Of a stretch of 64,000 nucleotides of DNA, positions 24,166-34,008 are shown piece after piece. Each line of letters begins with the position of its first letter. The stretch's first letter is position 1. A program made the position numbers and the translations under genes. The notes below the pieces were generated by a model. That model did not search any database, was not told the origin of the DNA, and saw only the letters and a list, made by a program, of their open reading frames with translations. Source of the stretch: Fratercula arctica (Eukaryota > Chordata > Aves > Charadriiformes > Alcidae); the NCBI GenBank assembly GCA_947846985.1, contig CANTUZ010000001.1, positions 34,682,727 to 34,746,726 on the forward strand, written 5' to 3'.

Positions 24166-24180
24166 AACCCTAACCCTAAC
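24166..24180. repeat. Short telomere-type repeat, (AACCCT)2.5
   Basis: AACCCTAACCCTAAC is two and a half units of the vertebrate telomere hexamer. It is flanked on both sides by unique sequence, so this is not a chromosome end. A run this short can arise by chance or remain from repair at a break. Confidence 0.8.
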
Positions 24181-25449
24181 GACTGCCGCTAATGTGTAGT
24201 GATTAACCAATCAGAACAACAGCAAATGACATATTAGTATGATAAACTGGAAGTACGCTGTGGATCCCGTCCTCCTCATGCTGCAGTGAGATTACCCAAA
24301 CTGTGAGCAATCTCTGGCTCATGCAGAACCACGTTTACTCCAAAATAAATTTTCCTAAAGGAAAGAGCATTGGTGGATCATTGCTGCTTCGCTCAATCTC
24401 TGATTGAAGCAGTAATTCCTAACAGCGAATCTAATTATGCCAAGGGCTGAATTTATAAGTACAGGGACCAGAAAGTACAAGGAGAATTGAGACATCCTTG
24501 GGTGTTGAATCAAGTAGAGCACAGCCAGCTTTGGAGGAACGGGCCTAATGAACGCACGCATAATAAATTACAATTAATACCACTGAAGGAGCCATTGTTC
24601 TGATAGGCATTACCTATTATAAGTGCATTATTGGAATTACTAAGTTGGATGTGTTTCTACTGCTTATTAACTTCCAACAAGTCTCCTTAACCTTAAGAGC
24701 AGACTCTTCCCCATTTGCTGTGCTTTGATTTGCATCATGAGTGGTCTCAGCATTCATGAACTAGAGTCTTTTGGGTTGAGACTCAACTGGAAATGATGGC
24801 TGAGGAGATAAACTTATTACACTCGAGCTGCAGATAGGTGTCCATCTGGTCCATAGTACCAGACTAGAATGATTATGAAATGAAATACTCAGAAACATTT
24901 TTTTTGAGATGCCAGAACCTCTGCATCAACTTCTGAGGTCTGTAGATCCACTTCTAATGGTCCAAACAGCTTGCTAAAGCAGCTAGAGAGATTCCCAAAC
25001 ACAAATTTTGGCGATGAGAGAACCATGGTCTCCCCTGACATTTACATAATGTGGGTGCAAAATGTTTCCAGATCATAATATTCCACTGTCCCATGTTTCT
25101 ATTTACACAACGTCTTTTAGAAATGAAAGTGATCACATGAGGTAGCAAGTCATTGTGAGCCAAGCTCCCCTTTTTCATTGAGTCTCCAGACTGAGTTTTC
25201 CCTGTCTTTGTAAACTCCTGAATTCAGTCAGGTCTATTGCTCATCGCGCCAGTGAAACCAACAGAAGTATTGGTGTCTGTTAGGGCTTGACTGTAAAGCC
25301 AGGTATTGCATATATCTCCAGGATGGAGAATATGGTATTCTAAGATGGCCTTTAATATTGGCCTAAATTCCCCTTCTGCAAAACTGAAAAAGTAAAACTA
25401 TGTTTCCTGTGTACTTTGCCCTCTCTACCTCAGTGGTAAACACTCTGTG
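24181..25449. other. Unique sequence with candidate conserved element
   Basis: No gene or transposon is recognised. The stretch 24290-24660 is complex and AT-rich. It contains AATTACAATTAAT at about 24567 and CCATTGTT at about 24592, which match homeodomain and SOX core words. An AACCAATCAG word (CCAAT type) lies near 24205. Frames at 24355-24561 and 24954-25178 are short and unrecognised. Confidence 0.4.
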
Positions 25450-25520
25450 ACATAAGAACATAAAATTACTGGGCCAGTCCATCCTTTTGGGATCCTGTGC
25501 ACCAGGGAAACAGTGTCCCC
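25450..25520 (-). mobile_element. Ancient CR1/L3-like 3' terminus
   Basis: ACATAAGAACATAAAATTACTGGGCCAGTCCATCCTTTTGGGATCCTGTG fits the reverse complement of the 3' end of an old CR1-type element whose tail reads 'gtctgacccagtatggc..ttcttatgttc'. The copy at 62.4-62.9 kb on the other strand carries the same terminus, which supports the call. Only about 70 bases are recognisable. Confidence 0.5.
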
Positions 25521-25968
25521 CTGGGAACACACCCAGAGTTTGACAGGATGCCTGACTACCTTAGTACATCAAGAGGAAAAACAACGTGAAAAGAAACGCA
25601 GAAACTTTCCACGGAAAATAAAAAGGTGGTAAAGTGGAGAAGGAAAGAAGTAAAACAAGCAACCCAAATATTTTTAAGAATTCATGATATCTTTTGAACT
25701 TGGGTATTATCAAAATTTGACTATGTTTTGACCAGCTCCACAAAGTCACAGTAGAGTCGGCAGGAGGAAAAGAGGGTCAGGACATGCCGAACTGTAACAT
25801 AAATATACGTCCTCTAAATGTACTCGTGCTTGCTGCATCCAATACATGGTTTGTTCATAAAGACCTGCAGCTAAAGTTGTCTAGTTCTTCTTCAGATTTA
25901 TGACCTGTTTGCATGGCAAGAATAAGCCACAGTTAAACCCTTTTGAGACACACAAGCATGTTTGCAAA
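25521..25968. other. Unique flank of the pyrimidine tract
   Basis: I recognise no repeat or coding region. The segment may contain further decayed body of the old LINE ending at 25450, but this is not demonstrable by eye. Confidence 0.45.
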
Positions 25969-26724
25969 TTCCTCCCTCCCTCCCTCCCTTCCTTCCTTCC
26001 TTCCTTCCTTCCTTCCTTCCTTCCTTCCTTCCTTCCTTCCTTCCTTCCTTCCTTCCTTCCTTCCTCCCTTCCTTCCTTCCTCCCTTCCTCCCTTCCTCCC
26101 TTCCTCCCTTCCTTCCTCCCTTCCTTCCTCCCTTCCTCCCTTCCTTCCTCCCTTCCTTCCTTCCTCCCTTCCTTCCCTCCTCCCTTCCTTCCTCCCTTCC
26201 TTCCCTCCTCCCTTCCTTCCCTCCTCCCTTCCTTTCCCCCTCCCTCCCTCCCTCCCTCCCTTCCTCCCTCCCTCCCTCCCTTCCCCCCTTCCTCCCTCTC
26301 TCCCTCCCTCCCTCCTTCCCTCCCTCCCTTCCTTCCTTCCTTCCTCCCTTCCTTCCTTCCTTCCTCCCTCCCTCCCTTCCTCCCTCCCTCCCTCCCTCCC
26401 TTCCTTCCTTCCTTCCTTCCTTCCTTCCTTCCTTCCTTCCTTCCTTCCTTCCTTCCTTCCTCCCTTCCTTCCTCCCTTCCTTCCTTCCTCCCTTCCCCCC
26501 TCCCTCCCTCCCTTCCCCCTCCCTCCCTCCCTCCCTTCCTCCTTCCTTCCTTCCTTCCTTCCTTCCTTCCTTCCTTCCTTCCTTCCTCCCTTCCTTCCTT
26601 CCTCCCTTCCCCCCTCCCTCCCTCCCTTCCCCCTCCCTCCCTCCCTCCCTCCCTTCCTTCCTTCCTTCCTTCCTTCCTTCCTTCCTTCCTTCCTTCCCTC
26701 CTTCCTTCCCTCCTTCCTTCCCCT
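25969..26724. repeat. Long uninterrupted polypyrimidine tract, (CCTT/CCCT)n
   Basis: About 756 bases contain only C and T on the plus strand, hence only A and G on the minus strand. The left part is nearly pure (CCTT)n (25979-26064). Further right, CCTT blocks alternate with CCCT and CCTC blocks. A 65-base pattern at 26471-26535 recurs exactly at 26585-26649, giving an internal period of 114 bases. Because the repeat has no stop codons, every plus frame is open (Leu-Pro-Ser-Phe repeats), and one minus frame is open for 338 codons (25881-26897, Gly-Arg-Lys-Glu repeats). These are composition artefacts. Long homopurine-homopyrimidine mirror tracts can adopt triplex (H-DNA) structure and are length-unstable. 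The GGAA face also contains many ETS-type core words. Confidence 0.95.
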
Positions 26725-26985
26725 GCTAAATCAAAGCCAAAATGATCCCCTTTACATGGATACATTATAGCTTTCTCTGCCAACCTAAACAGCAGTGAAA
26801 GACTGTCACTTATCACTACATACATGTAATGAGTGACTAGGCCACCTCCATATTTTACAGTGCTGTTTAAAAACATTTGTTTCTGGAACACAGGCACTGA
26901 TTTCTAATCTGGAAATGAGAGAGTAAGGAAAAGCATGTAGGGAAGATTTATACAGTGATTTGAAGGAAAAACTTTATTAAGCAGG
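26725..26985. other. Unique spacer
   Basis: Unique sequence lies between the pyrimidine tract and the GGTTTTT repeat. Nothing is recognised. Confidence 0.6.
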
Positions 26986-27059
26986 GGGTTGGTTTTTGGT
27001 TTTTGGTTTTTGGTTTTTGGGTTTTTTTTTTTTTGTTGTTTTGGTTTGGTTTGGTTTTT
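26986..27059. repeat. (GGTTTTT)n simple repeat
   Basis: Starting from GGGGGTTGG, four to five GGTTTTT units are followed by a T-run, GTTGTT and then GGTTT units. It is a G/T-rich simple repeat with regularly spaced GG pairs and could form a weak two-tier G-quadruplex. It may have started as the reverse complement of a retroposon A-rich tail, but no element body is recognisable beside it. Confidence 0.85.
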
Positions 27060-30000
27060 AGTTCAGTTTGTTTACAGGTCCTGGAAAACCCATCAGATTA
27101 AAATACATCAGAAAATCCCCAGGAACTAGGCTGAAAGTGAACAAGAATTTAATCTTTCTTCATCACTGTCAACTGAAATTCTCTCCTCCTGATAAATATA
27201 AGTAGATGCTGTTTCTGCTTCTTTATTGATGCTGGTGATCTCAATCCAATAGTGCAGAAGAAAGTGGAAGATTAAGATGTATAGTAAAGCAGGATTGCAA
27301 GATTATTGCAATAAAATGGAAAAACTGTCAGTCACATATTGCCTTAAGATGGAATTTTACAATGCTTTTGTGGTTAGGAAAGGTTAAAACTCTTCCAAGA
27401 ATATCTTTTTTACTGATAGACTTCCCCCAGAGAAGACCTTGTAGTCATTTAAGTCCTTAGTGACCTGACTATAAATCTGATAATATCAAAAGCACAAAAA
27501 TAAACTGACTTGCTTAAGGATCTTCAACTGTAGAAATTATACTTGCTGTGAGTTGCATAAAAGAGGAAATAAGGATCTAACTAAAAATCAGAGTCTGTGT
27601 TGTTTTCTGTACTAAAACCAGCATTTCAATAATATTTAATTAATTAGATGGTAAGAGTTACTGAAGAACAGAATCCATGTGTTAACAAAGGAACCCAGCT
27701 GGAGGTGAAACGAACAGTGACTTATGCCAATATCCTAAGGAGAAGCCACTTAAAAGTGACCTAGGTTATTTGGACTAATCATAGTCGCTCCTGAGATTTT
27801 AGCAATGCCCTGAAAGTGTCTGGAACCTGCTCCTTGGAAATTTCAGTTTTTAAATGGTAAATATAAAAAAGCAGCATACAAAGATCCTGGGGTCATGTAG
27901 CACTCCGATTGTCACTTGAAGAGAGAGTGGGGTGTGATCACTGTAGCAGAGGATTTTGTGCAGGGGAAACCTGTGTTATCTGGTGAAGGCGTGAAGTTGC
28001 ACAGGCTCTGGAAATGTGCTGCGTGCAGAAGCAAATCTTATCACCACGGGAGAATTTAAGCAGAGCCCTTTCCCAGCACAGGATGCGAACACTGAAACCT
28101 TACAACAACATCAATAACAGAACAATGTCCATGTTTTTTCACAGACCTTCTGCTTGGATAATTTGTGTTGTGAAAAGGACTGGGCAGAGTATCACTCCCA
28201 TTCTAGCATCCTTTGACACGGAGCTGAAAATATTTAAGCCTGCAGGGAGATTGGTGAACGACCCTTTTGAATATGTTTTCATCTAAACCATTAGGCATAT
28301 GGGTAGTGAGGGGAAAAAATCCTGACAACGTTGCATGGCATATGTCTTAACATTTCTTAACTGCAGAGAAAGAAGTGACCAAAGAAAAAGTTGGTCTAAG
28401 GGCCCAGTATGTCAAAGCATTTCCAAAATGCTTGCGCTCCCTATTTACACCCCTCTATTTGCATGTGAAAGGCCCGTATTTGCAGATGTCAGGATTTCAC
28501 CAAGGGTCAGACTGAGCTGAAACCCTGAGACTCAAACGTTTCAGAAGGCTGAGAAGGCTTGTTTTCATGGCTCTGGTTTATGTCATTGTTGGAGATAAGA
28601 AAATGAGATGATTCAGTGCAGAAATAAATCCCTCCGGGGTTGGTGTGTACTTTGGTTTTGGCCACTTCTGTCAGATGGCATTGTCTGGTTGTCTCACTTG
28701 GCTGGTAAAGCATCATACTTACACATTTTGCTCTCATGTGAAATGGAGCTTACTCTACTCTTGATCAAGATACTTCAATTTGCTAGAGAGCTGCCCTACA
28801 GATATGCTCTGGAGCACTTTTCAGCATGATCAGCTATGTCCAGGAATGGGATGGCAGCAGAAAAATCATGCTGGGAAAGCAAGGGAAAGCATGAGAAGGA
28901 CATTTTTGGTGTCACAGTGGCTACTGCACTTCTGAATTTGGCTTATACTGGTTCACCCAAGGCAGGGCAAATTGCTCCTGTAGTTTTAGTCCTTCCTGAA
29001 CAACTGGGGATGCCCTGACTGGTGGACCACCATGTCGTCACCAGCACTTAGCCACGATCCCACTGCCTGCATGGGCATCCCTATTACCAGCCTCCACCCC
29101 TTTGCTGCTGGGAAGCATCCTCAGCAACTGGCTGTGGCAGGGGTGGAGTGTGAAGAGCTACTGCAAAACTGCATTTCCTTATCCAGCAAGAATTTGTCCT
29201 CATTCCCGGGACAGTGAAATTTGATTTTGTCTATGCTGCTGTGAATCCTTGATCTTCCCCTGAGGACTGTTCTTACAGAGCTCAGAATGAGACTATTATT
29301 ACATTACCATTCCGAGCGGGCTTGCCAACGTAATTATTTCCTATTGGAAGTGCCTGCATCATTGCAATTTCGGAGTATTGTATTTGCATTACACAAAACT
29401 ATAGGTCAAGATCTTAGTTGATGTAACCCTCCTAACTTTGCTGAAAATAATGGCACTCCAAGCATTTGTGGTAGGTATGGACCTGGCTATGTGTGTGTAC
29501 ATATTTGTATATATAGATCCAACACAGAAATGTTACGGAATATGTGATATTTGTAGGAAGAATCCTGCCTTCTATTCAGTTTGATGCTTCTATGGTAGAG
29601 ATTACACATGGGGAACTAGTCTGATTTTTCAGATAAAAAAAGGAAATTGGTCGGTTTTGCCTTTTAGTAGAATTAAACCTTGAATTATGTACCATAAGTC
29701 TTCAAACAAAACACTGCAATTACCTTTCTGCTCTCTTTTCTGTTGTGAGACTTTGTGTCAGGGAGTATGCATGCAGAATGGGAAGGAAAATAATGATTAG
29801 ATTTAAATGAAACTAAAAGATATTTTCTCAGCTGGAGGTTAGAAAAAAGTGATTCCATAAATGCAGAATTTTGTGAGAAGTCCTTGATGATATCTGGAAT
29901 AACATAACATACAACATAACATACTAATGAAAACAGAAAATGAAAAAAACCAACCCCTGCTCTGCTTTAAACTTAGTTGATTCAATGCATGTACATTTTT

Positions 30001-33000
30001 CATTTTGGTATTGTTTCTGCTCTACACAAAGTGTATTTTAAAGATGACTTAGATGTTTAACTGCATTGAGATCATGCATTATACTCTTTGTCCTTTATGA
30101 AAGAGAGCATACCTGCCAGGAGCACATAATTTTATAAAGAAAATATCATTATAACTAGATTTTGGTGACACTATAATCAGGAAACACAAGCGAGGGGTCA
30201 GCCTGCCAGATTGTTTCTACCGGGTATTTGAGAACTGTGGGCTGCTGTTATTTTCAGCTACACCATAATTTTATTTTATTGTGGAGAATAAATCAAAGTC
30301 TTAAAGGGAGGCTATATATTTTTTTTTTTTCATATCTAAAAGCTGCAGATGTTGGCTCTAGGATTGCTTGTTGCCAAGACTAGCTGTACGTATATTTAGT
30401 CTGAGAGAAAATGACCAGGGTGATAGCTCAGAGGTCGAAAAAACACCCTTATGACAATTATGCTCCATTTAGCATCAGAGCAGGTTCTTCTATGCCATCC
30501 TGTCCTTGCTCCTTCATTCTCCTTTATATTATTTTCTTGTTATTGTGTCCTTTAGGGAACAGGCTTTATGGGCTGTTCAGTCTCTGAATGGGTTCAATCC
30601 TTCGCTTCCGCGGAGACCGCTGAGAAGGGTGTCACTTGTGAAGGCAGTTTTGTGAGGAGACAACTCACTAATAAGACCCATGCTCAGACAACCAGCCTGC
30701 TCCGTGCAGGCCTCCGAGCAGCTATCAGAAGCTAATTGTAATGCTTATTAAAGACAGCTTAGCAGGGATGTGAAAATGGCAGGCAGAGCTTTGCTATTAT
30801 CTACACCAGCTCTCAGCCCTCTTACTCAGCAGCTCTGCTCTCTGGATCTATTCAGGGACAGAGATGCTGCTTTTCTAAAAGGAGGGGGGCGGGGGGGAAG
30901 AAAAAGAAAAAGATCCCAAACCAATATAACTTGGCAGTTCTGAAAAACCAGCCCAGCCTGGGAAGGCTGACGGAGGCTCTTTAGATTGCATTTGCATCAT
31001 GTGCCAGTTTTTTGAAGGAAAGCTGTTTGCAGGACCACTAAGCAGGTGTTGTACCTTCTTCAGAGTCAGCAGGTGAGTGTGACATAAGTGTTTCTGAGGA
31101 AAACGGAGATGCACAGATGTGCCTAAGATCCTTTATTAGCAGTGATAATAAAGAAAACAGAGACCCAGAAAAGTACAGCTTGACGTAGATATCCCAGTTT
31201 AAGCTTTTCAGTGTCATCTCTTATCATTTGCAACAGCTCCTTCCCACCTCCTCCCACCTCCTTCAGTTTTTCCCGTGAAAACTAAGCAAGTGTGGTATGG
31301 AAATTGGGGACACAACGAATGTCAAAATCAACATGCCATATCCTTAAACTCCCTGTCATAGTAAAAATACAGTTTGAGGCTTTGCATCCTGTTATTCCTC
31401 ATGCAAACTGCCACTGCAGACAAGCACTTTGCCTGTGGTAAATGCTCTTGTTCAGAGCAGATGTTTCCCTCAATTAGCATTTTTTCAACTATTTAGCAAA
31501 TGCATTCTATTAAAATATTTTAATTTATGCAGAAATTATGTTATTAAATTTACAAATTCTTTTTATAAGATACATCCTGTAGTTTCAAGCTAATAATTTT
31601 CTGTCAGTAACAGTTATCATGGGCCAGAGAGTATTCCCCTAAAAAGAAATCTTCGCATTATTTTTTCCAACAGTGAAGCATTTGCTTCTTTCATGTATTC
31701 CTCATAGTAAGGTGATTGCATTTTTTATATCCTCTCCATAAAGATACTTAATGTTTAAGACACATGACAGGTTTTTGAAAACATGGGGATACAGATTTTA
31801 GTTTTGAAAGTTCTGCACATTTGTAATAACTCTTTCATTCTTATTCTATTAACTTTCCTCCTTCCAAAACCACGGATAGAGACAGTCTTTTTCTCCTTGT
31901 CTTTCCATCTGTTCAGACCATTTTCACACACCCTGCCGATGCAATTCTGCCCTAATGTTGTTTTCCCCCTGAATATTGACTTACATGGACAGCGTAGCTT
32001 AAGAAGTCCATATATAGGTCAGTGCTATTTCTGACAACGTTTTCATCTATCAATTAAAATTAGCTATAGCAAAGCCTAATACAGTTTTCTCCTGGGAGGC
32101 TGAATCGCTCATGCGGTTGATAATGAAACGCAGAGTTTTTTTGCATCTAGGTTGTGGGCAGGCATCCAACTCAGGTTACTAGTGACCGACAGTTGCTACC
32201 ATCTACTGGCTGTTTGTAATCCTCTGTGAAACAACGGGGCACCTCCATTCCTTCACATCGCGGACAGGCGGGTTCTGTCTTGTTGGCCACCTGACCAAAA
32301 GCTGGTTGGGATTGGCAGCTAACAAGAGGGGTAGCACTTTCACAAGTCCTTTTAACAGGTCTTTGGCTCCAATATGACTTAATACTATTTTGTTTTCCAG
32401 TTATCTAACATACTACTAGTTGTTTACTTCAGACAACTGCTGTGTTTAGGAGTGTGCCAGCTAATTGCTGCTGAACTGTGATTTTATGCAAAGCAGTCCT
32501 TGTCTACCTTGGATATTAACAGCCGGTGTCCCATTAGTTAACCTCTGTTTGCCTGTATATTTGTAATGGTCTTTCTCAGTGCTAGCAAACCCACAAGGCT
32601 TAAAGACTGATTGGTTAAAAAAAAAAATTGCATCGTCTATCAAAGTTAGACCTGAAAAACACTAAGTCAGCTGTGAAGATCCTAAGATGCCTAGGAAATA
32701 AGGCATATAATCTCCTCATTTCATAAATGATAAGTATATTCACTTTATAATGAACACAGGTTTACTGTGATGACACTATCTCTGTTTCAGGTTTTTCAGA
32801 AGATTCAAAGCAATTCAATTGGGTTTTTTTAGTTCCTTTGTAGTAATAGGGAAAGCTTAGCTACTTTAAAAAAAATGGTCTGATCTGACTATATGCATGT
32901 TTATTCTTCATGCTTATGGTTTTGGGGATAAACATTGCTGATTAATAATAATACCACAAGTGGTTTATCGCACTAACTCCAGCTTTTCTGTCTTTCTTGC

Positions 33001-33964
33001 TTTCCTTGCTCTCCTAGCTCTCTTAATACCAGAGGAACTGAGGAGAACAACACAATTTGGCTTTTCCTTTCACATCTCCTGGGCATAGCCTTCCTGGTCC
33101 CCAAAGTGGAATGGCTTTGACTAGTTGCCCAGTCCTTGTCAGCTACTGTTGAAAGAGAGGTTTCTAAAGTAGACTAGCAAATGACAGTACACTGGCAGTG
33201 TATTTGCAGAACGCAATGTATTATAGATCTACCCATCACCTAAAGGGAAGGTACAGAGGCAGCAATGACAGAATGACAGTAGAGTTTGCAGAATTCCATA
33301 TAGCAGTGAAACATTTAATGTTCCCAAAAGCAGTGAACTCCAGCAAGACAGAAAGTAACCTCAGACTTCCAGTAAATTTAGGTCACAAACAAGAGCAACA
33401 GGAAACTTATAAATAACCAGAGTACTACTGTTGATTTGATCTTATGGATGATGATACTCCCCTGTGTCCACTGGGCCACGGGCAGTTATGTTAATAACAT
33501 AGGAACCCTAGTCCAGCTGTAGTGCTGTGCTACCCAAAACATTGATGATAATCACCACCATAATGGAAGAAGTAATCTCTTGACAAAAAGTATTAGGTGG
33601 AATCTCCTCTGCAAGAGGTCAGACTAACCATCTGACATATTTTTGTTTGACCTGTATCTCTATGAAATCTATGGAAACAAAGCAGACCGAATATCCTCTC
33701 TGATTAGTCTCTTCTATCTCTCCAAACTTAAATGAATGCATGCAGGTCACAGTGGGAACTGTTAAAGGGTTGAGGTATTTGTTACCCATGCAGTGGCTTC
33801 TAATTTATGCAGTATAATAGTAAAATAAGAAGTGGAAGGGAAACTGATACTTGACCCATAAATGGATTTTTTTTTAAACAGTTATAGATGAAAAATTATG
33901 GTGAACCAGTCATTTTTACTGAGCATTGGGATGATTTGCTTTATTAGTTACTCTTAACTAATTG
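27060..33964. other. About 6.9 kb of unique AT-rich DNA
   Basis: There is no gene, RNA gene or transposon I recognise. Short features include a small CATAAC/ACATAC reiteration at about 29899-29924, a T-run at about 30319-30330, and a G-run at 30880-30898 (GGAGGGGGGCGGGGGGG). Two blocks, 29280-29400 and 30590-30830, have the mixed, motif-rich look of conserved non-coding DNA. Frames at 28014-28286, 28335-28520, 30875-31114 and 31783-32034 are 61-90 codons with no recognisable product. Confidence 0.45.
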
Positions 33965-34008
33965 TGTGGTCAGCTGAGGTAAGTGGTGTGGTCACCACGT
34001 AAGTGGTC
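33965..34008. repeat. Imperfect 20-22-bp tandem duplication
   Basis: TGTGGTCAGCTGAGGTAAGTGG at 33965 is followed by TGTGGTCACCACGTAAGTGG and then TCAGC. The two units share TGTGGTCA at the start and GTAAGTGG at the end. It is a small local duplication that doubles a TGTGGT (RUNX-type) word. Function is unknown. Confidence 0.75.

Noticed and set aside
24166..24180. Chromosome end
   Set aside because: There are only 2.5 telomeric units, with unique sequence on both sides.
25881..26897. 338-codon minus-strand open frame and three long plus-strand frames (255-281 codons)
   Set aside because: They are open only because a C/T-only repeat contains no stop codons on either strand. The predicted proteins are pure (GRKE)n or (LPSF)n repeats.
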